NCBI GenBank assembly: GCA_948938605.1 | Contig: CARAIG010000082.1 | Span: 1-17,228 of the forward strand | Origin: an uncultured Eubacteriales bacterium | Lineage (GTDB): Bacteria > Bacillota > Clostridia > Christensenellales > CAG-314 | DNA length: 17,228 nucleotides | Direction: 5' to 3' | Shown: piece after piece, positions 1 through 7,424 of the stretch | Position numbering within the stretch: the first letter of the stretch is position 1 | Layout of the letters: each line of letters starts with the position of its first letter | The notes under the pieces: generated by a model | Database searches by the model: none | The model's input: the letters and a program-made list of their open reading frames with translations, nothing else | What the model was told of the DNA's origin: nothing | Program-made: the position numbers and the translations under genes

Positions 1-188
1 CAAAACACAGGTGATTGCGTTTATAGTAAGCGAGCGAAAGACGCACATTACATATCGCTTGCGTATACTTAGTAATTTTTTCCGTGGCTAGACGGCGCAA
101 CCTAAATTAATAATAGTAAGCTATAACATATGTTTTCGTAAAATTACTGCCTTTATATATATTTATATACAAAATTTGTCAGTTAGTA

Positions 189-217
189 TTGACATGTTGC
201 CATAAAGCGAGTAAAAT
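189..217 (+). promoter_or_regulatory. sigma-A promoter of rny
   Basis: A perfect -35 hexamer TTGACA (189-194) is followed after 17 bases by TAAAAT (212-217), five of six matches to the -10 consensus. Transcription would start near 224, giving a leader of about 50 nt before the rny start codon. The 188 bases upstream hold no recognisable gene; they contain one 8-bp inverted repeat (26-33 with 55-62, one G-U pair) without a T tract. Confidence 0.75.
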
Positions 218-272
218 ATATGTTAGTGAAAATTTGTTTTTCATAAATTCAAAATAAATAGGAGGAAAAAAC

Positions 273-1883
273 ATGTCTGACATGTTATATTTCTTCCTTG
301 CTTCACAAATTCCTTCTGGAGTTTTTTATGGTGTACTGGTCGCTGTGGCGGTAGTATTTGGCGCAGTAGGCGCTGTCGCAGGGGTTTTGGCATATAGAAG
401 TTACAGAAATAAGAAAGTCGGTTCAACCCAACAGCAAGCCGACGCAATAATTGATTTGGCAAAAGACGAAGCCAAATCGCTAAAAAAGGAAGCCATTCAA
501 GAGGCAAGAGAAGAAACGCAAAAAATAAAGAACGATCAAGAACGTCAGTTTAGAGAACGCAATAGCGAACTTGCTAAACAGGAAAACCGTATGAACCAAA
601 AGGAAGAAGCTTTGGACAAAAAGGAAGAACTGCTTCTTCACAAGTTGGACAGGCTGGACGTTCAGCAAAAGGAATTGTTAACTCAACAAAATGAGTTGAA
701 CAAGCGTAAACAGGATATGGAAGTATCCGAACAAAAAATACAAAAAGAATTAGAACGCGTCGCAGGACTGTCTAGGGAAGAAGCAAAGCAGGTTTTACTG
801 GACGAAATGGTTTCGGAAGCGCGTAAGGATGCCGCAGGACTTGTTCGTAAAATTGAAATGGAAGCAAAGGCAAACGGTGAACAAAAAGCGCGTGAAATTG
901 TTGCAACTGCAATACAACGCTGCGCAAGCGATCAGGTAAGCGAAGCAACCGTTACAACGGTGCCTTTGGCTAACGATGAAATGAAGGGACGTTTAATCGG
1001 ACGTGAAGGGCGCAATATCCGCGCTTTGGAAAATGCTACCGGAGTGGAACTGATTATTGACGATACGCCCGAAGTTGTTATTTTGTCGGGATTCGATCCC
1101 GTACGCCGCCAAATTGCGCGTATAGCAATCGAAAAATTACTTGCCGACGGACGTATTCATCCCGCACGTATTGAAGAAATGGTGGAAAAAGTCAAGCGTG
1201 ATATGGACGTTACTATCAGCGACGAAGGTGAAGCTGCGTCATTTGATACAGGCGTATTCGGTTTACATCCCGAATTAATCAAGTTGCTCGGACGTTTAAA
1301 ATTCCGCACAAGTTACGGTCAAAACGTACTTAGACATTCTATTGAAGTAAGTTATATTGCAGGCATTATGGCTTCGGAACTCGGTCTTGATGTGGCGCTT
1401 GCAAAGCGCGGTGCGTTACTGCACGATATCGGCAAGGCGGTCGATCAGGAAATTGAAGGTACCCATATGCAAATCGGTGCCGATTTAGCTAAAAAATATA
1501 AGGAAAGCAAGGAAGTTGTAAACTGTATTGCATCTCACCACGGTGACGTTGAACCGATGACTGTCGAAGCTGTAATCGTTGCTGCGGCTGATGCTGTTAG
1601 CGGCGCCCGTCCGGGTGCAAGACGCGAATCGCTGGAAAATTATGTTAAGCGGTTGGAAAAACTCGAAGAAATTGCTAATTCCTTCAAGGGCGTACAAAAG
1701 TCGTATGCCGTTCAAGCGGGACGTGAAATCCGCATAATCGTAAAACCCGAAGAAGTAAACGACGAAACGACTGTTTTGCTTGCTAACGATATTGCAAGAC
1801 GTATTGAAAGCGAATTGGAGTATCCGGGACAAATCAAGGTTAACGTTATCCGCGAAACGCGTAGCGTAGACTATGCAAAATAA
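273..1883 (+). CDS. rny: Ribonuclease Y (membrane-anchored endoribonuclease)
   Basis: RNase Y starts mRNA decay and RNA processing in many Bacillota and is tethered to the inner face of the membrane. The 536-residue protein has the family order: one N-terminal transmembrane helix (about residues 15-40), a long charged coiled coil (about 42-200), a KH RNA-binding domain starting with the GRxGRN signature (GRLIGREGRN, residues 239-248), and an HD domain with His355 and the His384-Asp385 metal pair (LLHDIGKA). Length is close to the usual 510-530. The start is supported by GGAGG at 261-265, seven bases before the ATG. It has its own promoter and terminator, so it appears monocistronic. Its place next to spoIIIA differs from Bacillus subtilis, where rny lies near recA. 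Confidence 0.97.
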   Translation: MSDMLYFFLASQIPSGVFYGVLVAVAVVFGAVGAVAGVLAYRSYRNKKVGSTQQQADAIIDLAKDEAKSLKKEAIQEAREETQKIKNDQERQFRERNSELAKQENRMNQKEEALDKKEELLLHKLDRLDVQQKELLTQQNELNKRKQDMEVSEQKIQKELERVAGLSREEAKQVLLDEMVSEARKDAAGLVRKIEMEAKANGEQKAREIVATAIQRCASDQVSEATVTTVPLANDEMKGRLIGREGRNIRALENATGVELIIDDTPEVVILSGFDPVRRQIARIAIEKLLADGRIHPARIEEMVEKVKRDMDVTISDEGEAASFDTGVFGLHPELIKLLGRLKFRTSYGQNVLRHSIEVSYIAGIMASELGLDVALAKRGALLHDIGKAVDQEIEGTHMQIGADLAKKYKESKEVVNCIASHHGDVEPMTVEAVIVAAADAVSGARPGARRESLENYVKRLEKLEEIANSFKGVQKSYAVQAGREIRIIVKPEEVNDETTVLLANDIARRIESELEYPGQIKVNVIRETRSVDYAK

Positions 1884-1920
1884 TTAATACGTCAGTTTTG
1901 ATTTAATAATTTTGTATACA

Positions 1921-1956
1921 AAACGTTTCTTAACTTGTTAAGGAACGTTTTTTTTT
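1921..1956 (+). terminator. Intrinsic terminator after rny
   Basis: A 13-14 bp stem (1921-1934 with 1937-1950, one T-G wobble) with a minimal loop is followed by a run of nine T (1948-1956). It lies 37 bases after the rny stop and separates rny from the spoIIIA operon. Confidence 0.9.
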
Positions 1957-2153
1957 ATTATGTTTTAGGAAAGTAGTCGCAAATATTAATAAAAACACAA
2001 TGCCAAATACAGGGACTGTTAAGCCATAGAACTTGCAGCCTCAAATTTTTTAAATGCGTTAAAGTAGTTCGATGTATTTTAGCAAGCGGTATTTCTTTTG
2101 GTTAATTTAGTTGTTTGCGGCATATTTGTATTGCTTGTCCAATAAAATATGTT

Positions 2154-3008
2154 ATGAAATTATTGGATTGCTTACCGTTGGAAATTTCCGATTCTTTGCA
2201 AAAAATACGGGATATAAGAGAGTTGCGCATTCGTGATAACTGTGCAGTTAAAATAAACGTTGCTGGGCATTGGTATTGTTTGGGCAAAAACGGCTTATTG
2301 CTAGCTTCTGCTAAATCGGCAATTGTGGCGGATAAAGATTGTGACGAAATCGTAAAAAAGGTGTGCGGTAATTCAATTTATGCGTATGAAAAGAGCTTGG
2401 CAAACGGATATTTTACCTTGGAAGACGGAACGCGTATCGGCGTATGCGGTCATTTATTCGGAAAGGACAAAAAAGTTTTTCAAAAATATACTTCGCTGTG
2501 TTTTAGGGTACCGCATTATGTCAATTGCGTAACCGACGAAGTTTTAAACAAGTGCATACATTGCAATACACTGGTACTGGGCGTGCCTGCAAGCGGTAAG
2601 ACAACTTATTTAAGAGATATTGCAGTAAAGCTGGGACCTAATTATAACGTTTTAGTGGTGGATGAGCGGGGGGAATTGTTTTATGACGAAAATTTGATTG
2701 CATTAAGCAATTGCGATGTGTTGAAATGGTCCGATAAACTTTACGCATTTGAAGCGGGGGCGCGCGCTTTGTCTCCGCAGTATATTGTTTGCGACGAATT
2801 GAGTACGGATGACATACCTTTTGTAAAATCGTGCATAGCCAGCGGTATAAGGCTTATATGCAGTGCACACGCTTCAACGGAAAAAGATTTCGATACTCGC
2901 TTCGGTTTGCTGGATTTGTTCGGACTGGTAGTGAATTTAAACTCTAAGCAAATTGTGTCAAATATGTGTCGAAATGAGTGCAGTTATGCGAAATTTGACA
3001 AAATGTAA
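2154..3008 (+). CDS. spoIIIAA: SpoIIIAA, sporulation secretion ATPase
   Basis: SpoIIIAA is the cytosolic ATPase of the SpoIIIA-SpoIIQ channel complex and resembles secretion/pilus ATPases. The 284-residue product carries a Walker A loop (GVPASGKTT, residues 143-151), a Walker B-like VVDERGEL, and the N-terminal region typical of the family (ANGYFTLEDGTRIGVCGH). I chose ATG 2154 because the product then begins MKLLDCLP and aligns with the normal SpoIIIAA start; an upstream in-frame TTG at 2115 would add 13 residues but has no ribosome binding site. Neither start has a good Shine-Dalgarno sequence. It is first of eight adjacent spoIIIA genes; spoIIIAB starts 6 nt after its stop. Sigma-E control is expected from family knowledge, but no convincing sigma-E promoter was found in 1957-2153. 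Confidence 0.93.
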   Translation: MKLLDCLPLEISDSLQKIRDIRELRIRDNCAVKINVAGHWYCLGKNGLLLASAKSAIVADKDCDEIVKKVCGNSIYAYEKSLANGYFTLEDGTRIGVCGHLFGKDKKVFQKYTSLCFRVPHYVNCVTDEVLNKCIHCNTLVLGVPASGKTTYLRDIAVKLGPNYNVLVVDERGELFYDENLIALSNCDVLKWSDKLYAFEAGARALSPQYIVCDELSTDDIPFVKSCIASGIRLICSAHASTEKDFDTRFGLLDLFGLVVNLNSKQIVSNMCRNECSYAKFDKM

Positions 3009-3014
3009 ACTACT

Positions 3015-3464
3015 ATGATAAACATAATAATAATTATTTGTTGCGTTTTTGCCGGTTTTGCGGTAGGAAAGTTTGTAGAAAAAAGAATATTGGAAAAAGG
3101 GCAGTTTTATCAAGATTTAACAACTTATATGTCGCTTTTATCGGACAATGTCAACGGAAGGCAATTGGAACTGGCAAAGTTTGATGCCGAGTTTGCCCCA
3201 AATTGCGGTCGGGCATTTGCAGTTTATTTGTTGAATAAAGAATTCAAAGTGCATTTGAGTAAAGCGCAAAAAGCTAACATTGCAAGGTTCTTTGACAATT
3301 TAGATTGCGTCAGTTCGCAGTCGTTAGTCGAGCATATAAACTATTGCAGCAAAACTTTAACGGTTGATTGTCAAAACGTTTTACAAAACGAGGTTGCAAA
3401 AGCTTCCGTTTACGCAAAACTCGGTATGTTGCTCGGGGCAATGGTCGGAATACTGTTTGTGTAG
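3015..3464 (+). CDS. spoIIIAB: SpoIIIAB, stage III sporulation membrane protein
   Basis: SpoIIIAB is a membrane protein of the mother-cell channel complex whose soluble domain resembles the GspF platform of type II secretion; it probably works next to the ATPase SpoIIIAA. The 149-residue product has a hydrophobic N-terminus (residues 1-20), a mostly helical soluble middle, and a hydrophobic C-terminus (about 134-149), the normal topology for the family. It is a little shorter than the Bacillus subtilis protein (about 171). The assignment depends partly on position between AA and AC, since sequence conservation in this family is low. The ribosome binding site is poor, suggesting coupling to AA. 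Confidence 0.9.
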   Translation: MINIIIIICCVFAGFAVGKFVEKRILEKGQFYQDLTTYMSLLSDNVNGRQLELAKFDAEFAPNCGRAFAVYLLNKEFKVHLSKAQKANIARFFDNLDCVSSQSLVEHINYCSKTLTVDCQNVLQNEVAKASVYAKLGMLLGAMVGILFV

Positions 3465-3471
3465 GTAAGGT

Positions 3472-3666
3472 ATGGATTTAACTATTATAATTAAAATTGC
3501 CGCAATAGGCATTATAACCGCTATCGCATGTATGCTTTTAAAACGCACAGGGCGTGATGAAATAGCCACCGTTGTTTCGGTGGTCGGTCTGGTTGTCGCT
3601 CTTGTTATGATGTTGGATACAATAGCGCAGCTTTACGAAACTTTGCGCGCATTATTCGGGCTGTAA
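3472..3666 (+). CDS. spoIIIAC: SpoIIIAC, small sporulation membrane protein
   Basis: A 64-residue, almost wholly hydrophobic protein with two predicted membrane helices (about residues 2-22 and 30-52) joined by a short charged loop (KRTGRDE), exactly as in SpoIIIAC (about 68 residues). SpoIIIAC and SpoIIIAD are membrane components of the spoIIIA transport apparatus. Its start lies 7 nt after the spoIIIAB stop, with TAGG overlapping that stop as a possible ribosome binding site. Confidence 0.93.
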   Translation: MDLTIIIKIAAIGIITAIACMLLKRTGRDEIATVVSVVGLVVALVMMLDTIAQLYETLRALFGL

Positions 3667-3668
3667 CT

Positions 3669-4055
3669 ATGGACTTTGTTAAAATCAGTTTGCTTGCGGT
3701 TTTGTGCGTTGTCGGAATTATTATTGTCAGACAATTGAAAAGCGAACTTGCCGTTCCTTTGGCTATCGGCGTATCGGTTGTAATTGTCAGTATGCTTTGT
3801 GACGAGCTGTATGACTTGGCGTACACTTTTTATAATTTTTCACAGCAAGCCAATATCGATAACGAAGCGGTTACGTGCGTTATTAAAGTGGTGGGCATAG
3901 GGTATCTGGCGGAATTTACTAACAATATTTGTGTTGACGCCAATTGCAAAAGCGTAGGCGACAAAGTCTTATTGGCTTCCAAAATTGCAATACTGTTTTG
4001 CGCTTTGCCGATGGTGGACAAGTTGTTTGGCATAATTAAGGATTTAGCGTTATGA
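3669..4055 (+). CDS. spoIIIAD: SpoIIIAD, sporulation membrane protein
   Basis: A 128-residue multi-pass membrane protein with helices at about 3-20, 27-48 and 95-125, close to the usual SpoIIIAD length of about 133. It contains the family-like central stretch VVGIGYLAEFTNNICVDA. It starts 2 nt after spoIIIAC and overlaps spoIIIAE by four bases (ATGA), so the genes are translationally coupled. It belongs to the mother-cell membrane part of the SpoIIIA channel. Confidence 0.94.
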   Translation: MDFVKISLLAVLCVVGIIIVRQLKSELAVPLAIGVSVVIVSMLCDELYDLAYTFYNFSQQANIDNEAVTCVIKVVGIGYLAEFTNNICVDANCKSVGDKVLLASKIAILFCALPMVDKLFGIIKDLAL

Positions 4056-5191
4056 AGATTAAAATTTCTATAATTTTACTTCTTGTATTTTTGTCCGCAA
4101 TGTTTGTTCCCAATGTTGCGTATGCCGATACTATCAGCGATTTGGAAGACGAAGTTAAAGACAACTTGGATGAAATCGATTTTTCCGATGTCGATTCAAT
4201 CGCCGACGGACATATAGGCAGTGTTGCGGATAAAGTATTGGCTATAATTAACGGCGAATTCGACAGTGCCGAAACTTTTTTATCGCTTGTGTTAACGTTG
4301 TTTGGCGAAGGACTTAAATCTATATTGCCGCAGTTGGTTGCAATGTTCGCAATAATTGTAATTCTTGGTCTTGTGCGGCGTAATTCGGGCAGTATGATAT
4401 CCGAAAGCACAAACGAAGTGATAAATTTTGTCGGTGTTTCTGTAGTTATGATTACAGTTTTGGGGCTTGTTGCATCGTCGTATAAGCAAGTTTATCAAAT
4501 GCTAAACAAAATATGCGCCCTTGCGGAAACTTCTATGCCCATACTGTTGACTTTGCTTATTGCTAACGGCGGAAACGTCGCTTCTGCGGTGTGTCAGCCG
4601 TCAATGGTGGTTTTCTCTACTGTGCTTATTAAAGTAATTCAAACAGTTGTGCTGCCGTTATCGGTTTTTGCGGTAGTGTTTTCTGTCGTCGGTAATATTT
4701 CTTCTAATATCAAGGTAAATAAAATGTCGGGCTTTTTGTCCAACACGTCAAATTGGATATTAGGTTGTCTGTTTATGGTGTATTCGGCATTCACTTCGGT
4801 TCAAGGGATTACTGCCGCAAGTATCGACGGCGTATCGTACCGAGCCGCAAAGTTTGCTACTAAAAGTTATATACCTATTCTCGGCGGATACCTTGCGGAC
4901 GGATTTGACGTAGTGGTTGCAAGTACGTCGCTAATTAAAAACGCATTCGGTGTGGTGGTACTGTTGATATTGCTGTTTACGATTGCCGAGCCTTTAATAA
5001 CCGTAATAAGCGTCAACTTGGGTATTCAATGCGTTGCCGCAATCTGCGAACCTATTGCCGACGAACGGTATGTAAAAATTCTCAACGGCATAAGTAAAGC
5101 GCTGACTTTTATGGCAGTACTTGTTATAGCTGTGGCATTTATGTTTTGTATACTTATGCTGATTGCTATAAATTGTGCAAACGGGGTGTGA
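4052..5191 (+). CDS. spoIIIAE: SpoIIIAE, polytopic sporulation membrane protein
   Basis: SpoIIIAE is the largest integral membrane protein of the spoIIIA complex, needed for forespore maintenance and sigma-G activity after engulfment. The 379-residue product (about 399 in Bacillus subtilis) starts with a cleavable-looking signal sequence (hydrophobic residues 3-19, then VAYA before an acidic segment at about 26-50). About seven or eight hydrophobic segments follow. The stretch SYIPILGGYLADGFDVV is typical of the family. ATG 4052 overlaps the spoIIIAD stop. Confidence 0.96.
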   Translation: MKIKISIILLLVFLSAMFVPNVAYADTISDLEDEVKDNLDEIDFSDVDSIADGHIGSVADKVLAIINGEFDSAETFLSLVLTLFGEGLKSILPQLVAMFAIIVILGLVRRNSGSMISESTNEVINFVGVSVVMITVLGLVASSYKQVYQMLNKICALAETSMPILLTLLIANGGNVASAVCQPSMVVFSTVLIKVIQTVVLPLSVFAVVFSVVGNISSNIKVNKMSGFLSNTSNWILGCLFMVYSAFTSVQGITAASIDGVSYRAAKFATKSYIPILGGYLADGFDVVVASTSLIKNAFGVVVLLILLFTIAEPLITVISVNLGIQCVAAICEPIADERYVKILNGISKALTFMAVLVIAVAFMFCILMLIAINCANGV

Positions 5192-5193
5192 TT

Positions 5194-5637
5194 ATGGGAC
5201 AGTGGGTAGTAAGCGTAGCAGGGATAGCAATATTAGCGGTGTTATGCGATATTATTCTTCCCGACGGGCAAACTCGCAAGTATATTAAAACGGTTATAGG
5301 CGTTGTTGTAACTGTTGTAATGATCCAGCCGGTAATCAATTTGATCGGCGGTGCGCCGCCGTTTGACGGTATTAAGTCGGATAATTACACTAATATGCAA
5401 ATTCAGCAATCGTATATAGAAATGGTAGAAGAAAAACAGTTTCAATCCAAGCTTGCGACGGTTGAAGATGTTTTACAGGCGCGCAATTTGGATATTGAAA
5501 TTGTAAATGCAGACAAAGAAGCAAAGACGATATCGTTGCAGTCAAAGTCGTCGTATTCGGTCGAAATTAAAAGTGCGGTCGACAAAATATTCGATACATA
5601 TTTTGACGGTTATAAAATTACAATAAAATGGAAGTAG
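5194..5637 (+). CDS. spoIIIAF: SpoIIIAF, sporulation membrane protein
   Basis: SpoIIIAF has two N-terminal membrane helices (about residues 4-22 and 28-48) and a soluble C-terminal domain of the ring-building type, which assembles around the channel. The 147-residue product is shorter than the Bacillus subtilis protein (about 206), as in many clostridia. ATG 5194 (product begins MGQWVVSVAG) is preferred over an in-frame upstream ATG at 5146 lying inside spoIIIAE: it sits 2 nt after the spoIIIAE stop and has GGGGTG just upstream. It ends inside the region where spoIIIAG starts. Confidence 0.92.
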   Translation: MGQWVVSVAGIAILAVLCDIILPDGQTRKYIKTVIGVVVTVVMIQPVINLIGGAPPFDGIKSDNYTNMQIQQSYIEMVEEKQFQSKLATVEDVLQARNLDIEIVNADKEAKTISLQSKSSYSVEIKSAVDKIFDTYFDGYKITIKWK

Positions 5638-5639
5638 TT

Positions 5640-6104
5640 ATGAATAAACTTAAAAATCTGTTTGCAAAAATCAAGTCTGTTAAGAACATTGAAATTTACG
5701 TTGCGGTGCTTTTAGGCATTGTTGTTGTCTCAATCGTGCTAATAGGTAACTTTTCAACAAAAAACGTCGATGAAAAAGTTTCAAGCGAATCATATATAGC
5801 GGAAATGGAGCATAAAATTGTTAGCGTAATACAAAAAATCGACGGCGTCGGCAAGGTTGAAGTTGCAATTACGCACGATGCCACTAACGAGTCGGTTTAC
5901 GCATACGAATCGGGCACAAACAACATTTTATACGTCAAGGGCGAACCGGTAATAATAAAAACTTTACCGCCTAAAATATTGGGCGTAGTGGTTGTGGCGG
6001 AAGGCGCAGATAATCCGATTGTGCGGATGAAAATAAACGAAGCGGTAATAACACTGTTAGACGTCGACGAAAATCGCGTGCAAGTGTTTACACATAAAAG
6101 TTAG
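5640..6104 (+). CDS. spoIIIAG: SpoIIIAG, channel ring protein
   Basis: SpoIIIAG forms a large ring in the space between mother cell and forespore. The 154-residue product has an N-terminal membrane helix (about residues 20-37) followed by a ring-building domain (about 55-150, including the KIDGVGKVEVAITH stretch). It is shorter than the Bacillus subtilis protein (about 229), mainly in the linker and beta-insertion regions. Two starts are possible: ATG 5628, overlapping spoIIIAF by 10 nt, and ATG 5640, two nt after the spoIIIAF stop with GGAAG five bases upstream. I prefer 5640. Confidence 0.92.
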   Translation: MNKLKNLFAKIKSVKNIEIYVAVLLGIVVVSIVLIGNFSTKNVDEKVSSESYIAEMEHKIVSVIQKIDGVGKVEVAITHDATNESVYAYESGTNNILYVKGEPVIIKTLPPKILGVVVVAEGADNPIVRMKINEAVITLLDVDENRVQVFTHKS

Positions 6105-6114
6105 GAGGGACACT

Positions 6115-6594
6115 ATGTCAAAGGGAAAGAAAATTGCACTAATTGTATCTATGGTAGTTGTTCTTGTAGTAGCTGCGGTACTTAACGTAACGTTGCTTGC
6201 AACCAACAACAAAAAAGACAATGCGGGCGACGCTGTTCAAACAAGCTTTTTCCAAACTTCGCGTTTAGACAGACAGACTACGCGTGATTACGAAATTGCC
6301 GAACTCAACCAAATTATCAATATGGAAGGGGACGAATATGCCGAAGCGCGCAAAAACGCGCTTGCTAAAAAACAGCAAATCGTTGACGCTATGGAAACTG
6401 AGCTTTTGCTTGAAACATTGTTGAAAGCGCAAGGATACGACGACGTGCTTGTAACGGTCAATGCCAATTCGGACAAAATCAGCGTTATTGTCGATAAGGA
6501 CGAACTTGCACGCGAAGATACGGTACGTATCTACAACGTAATTGCAACTCAGGCGTCGATATCGCACGAATATGTTAGAATTCTGTCCGTATAA
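6115..6594 (+). CDS. spoIIIAH: SpoIIIAH, channel protein pairing with SpoIIQ
   Basis: SpoIIIAH sits in the mother-cell membrane and binds SpoIIQ from the forespore to bridge the two membranes. The 159-residue product (about 218 in Bacillus subtilis) has an N-terminal membrane helix (residues 8-29), a helical linker (about 45-90) and a C-terminal ring-building domain (about 90-159) with the ETLLKAQGYDDVLVTV segment. It has the best ribosome binding site of the operon, AGGAGG at 6103-6108 overlapping the spoIIIAG stop. This suggests higher or independent translation of this last gene. The accB and accC genes that follow it in Bacillus subtilis are absent here. Confidence 0.94.
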   Translation: MSKGKKIALIVSMVVVLVVAAVLNVTLLATNNKKDNAGDAVQTSFFQTSRLDRQTTRDYEIAELNQIINMEGDEYAEARKNALAKKQQIVDAMETELLLETLLKAQGYDDVLVTVNANSDKISVIVDKDELAREDTVRIYNVIATQASISHEYVRILSV

Positions 6595-6597
6595 CCA

Positions 6598-6626
6598 TTG
6601 TATTTTTTGTAAAAGTATGGTATAAT
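6598..6626 (+). promoter_or_regulatory. sigma-A promoter of the asp23-like gene
   Basis: TTGTAT (6598-6603), a 17-base spacer and a perfect TATAAT (6621-6626) preceded by TGG form an extended -10 promoter. It begins four bases after the spoIIIAH stop, so the asp23-like gene has a vegetative start separate from the sporulation operon. Confidence 0.8.
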
Positions 6627-6655
6627 ACTACAAATGACAAAATCGGGAGCTATTT

Positions 6656-6985
6656 ATGAAAGTAGTAAACAGATTTGACGAAACCGGCAGACTTGTGTAC
6701 AGTAGCGATATTATTCGCGATATCGTCGACTGCGCTTTGAACGAAGTCGACGGCGTAGTTAAGTATATCGAAAACTCCAAGCAAGCACGCGACTCTATCA
6801 AAGTGGAACAAGTCAGTGACGAAATGTTTGTTGACGTGTATGTTAAGTTGCGTTACAACGTGGAAGTCAGCGACGTTGCAAGCGCTATCCAAAGTACTAT
6901 TAAAAATACAATAGAAAGTATGACCGAGTTTAAGGTCAAAGACGTTAACGTCCACGTAATCGACGTGGAGTTTGAAGAAAATTAA
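6656..6985 (+). CDS. Asp23/Gls24 family protein (YqhY-like)
   Basis: A small cytosolic protein of the Asp23/Gls24 (DUF322) family, 109 residues, with the family beginning (GRLVYSSDIIRDIVDCALNEVDGV) and the alternating strand pattern in the second half (MFVDVYVKLRYNVEV and VNVHVIDVEF). Members in this chromosomal place, such as YqhY of Bacillus subtilis next to accBC, have been linked to acetyl-CoA carboxylase control and envelope stress, but the accBC genes are not here. GGGAG about seven bases before the ATG acts as ribosome binding site. It has its own promoter and ends at a terminator seven bases after its stop, so it can be expressed alone. Confidence 0.9.
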   Translation: MKVVNRFDETGRLVYSSDIIRDIVDCALNEVDGVVKYIENSKQARDSIKVEQVSDEMFVDVYVKLRYNVEVSDVASAIQSTIKNTIESMTEFKVKDVNVHVIDVEFEEN

Positions 6986-6991
6986 CGCTAC

Positions 6992-7017
6992 AACCCTTTG
7001 TAAATCAAAGGGTTTTT
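6992..7017 (+). terminator. Intrinsic terminator/attenuator between asp23-like gene and nusB
   Basis: A perfect 9-bp stem (6992-7000 with 7006-7014) with a five-base loop runs into five T (7013-7017). It ends 17 bases before the nusB ATG. No promoter fits in the remaining bases, so nusB and the following genes must be reached by readthrough of this signal or from an unseen promoter. Confidence 0.85.
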
Positions 7018-7034
7018 AGTGTTTTGGAGATTGT

Positions 7035-7424
7035 ATGAGAAGTTACGCAAGAGAAGTTGCTTTTTGCAAAATTTATACTTATATTATGCGTCAGGATTTT
7101 GACAGTGATTTTTCGCAATTCGATGCCGACAAACTGGACGAAAGCGATTTGGAATTTGCCCAAAGCCTTGTAGAAGGCGTAATTGAGCATAAGAGCGAAC
7201 TTGATGCCGTTATTGCCGAACTGTCCAAGCAGTTTAAACTGTCGCGCATATACCGTCCGGATTTGGCTGCATTAGAACTGGGCATTTACGAAATGCGCTA
7301 TGCGGATACTCCCCGTCCTGTAGTAATTAACGAAGTAGTGGGGTTTGCCAAAAAGTATTCTACCGACAAAAGCGTTTCGTTTGTAAACGGAGTTTTGGCA
7401 AGTTATGCGAGGTCGTTGTCGTGA
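7035..7424 (+). CDS. nusB: Transcription antitermination factor NusB
   Basis: NusB binds boxA RNA together with NusE (ribosomal protein S10) and supports rRNA antitermination. The 129-residue all-helical product has the usual length, the N-terminal R-x-x-A-R-E-x-A-F pattern, the conserved YRPDLAALELGIYEMRY segment, and the family ending PVVINEVVGFAKKYSTDKS..FVNGVLA. GGAGA at 7026-7030 supports ATG 7035. The stop overlaps the GTG start of folD (GTGA), showing coupling. The terminator directly upstream is unusual for the first gene of a string. Confidence 0.96.
   Translation: MRSYAREVAFCKIYTYIMRQDFDSDFSQFDADKLDESDLEFAQSLVEGVIEHKSELDAVIAELSKQFKLSRIYRPDLAALELGIYEMRYADTPRPVVINEVVGFAKKYSTDKSVSFVNGVLASYARSLS

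Noticed and set aside
1..188. A tail of an upstream gene or a small RNA at the left edge
   Set aside because: Only one 8-bp inverted repeat (26-33/55-62) without T tract and no convincing reading frame; nothing can be supported.
1957..2153. A sigma-E promoter for the spoIIIA operon
   Set aside because: Expected from family knowledge, but the best candidates (AATACAGG, or CATATTTG at 2121-2128 with a poor -35) have wrong spacing or too few matches to annotate.
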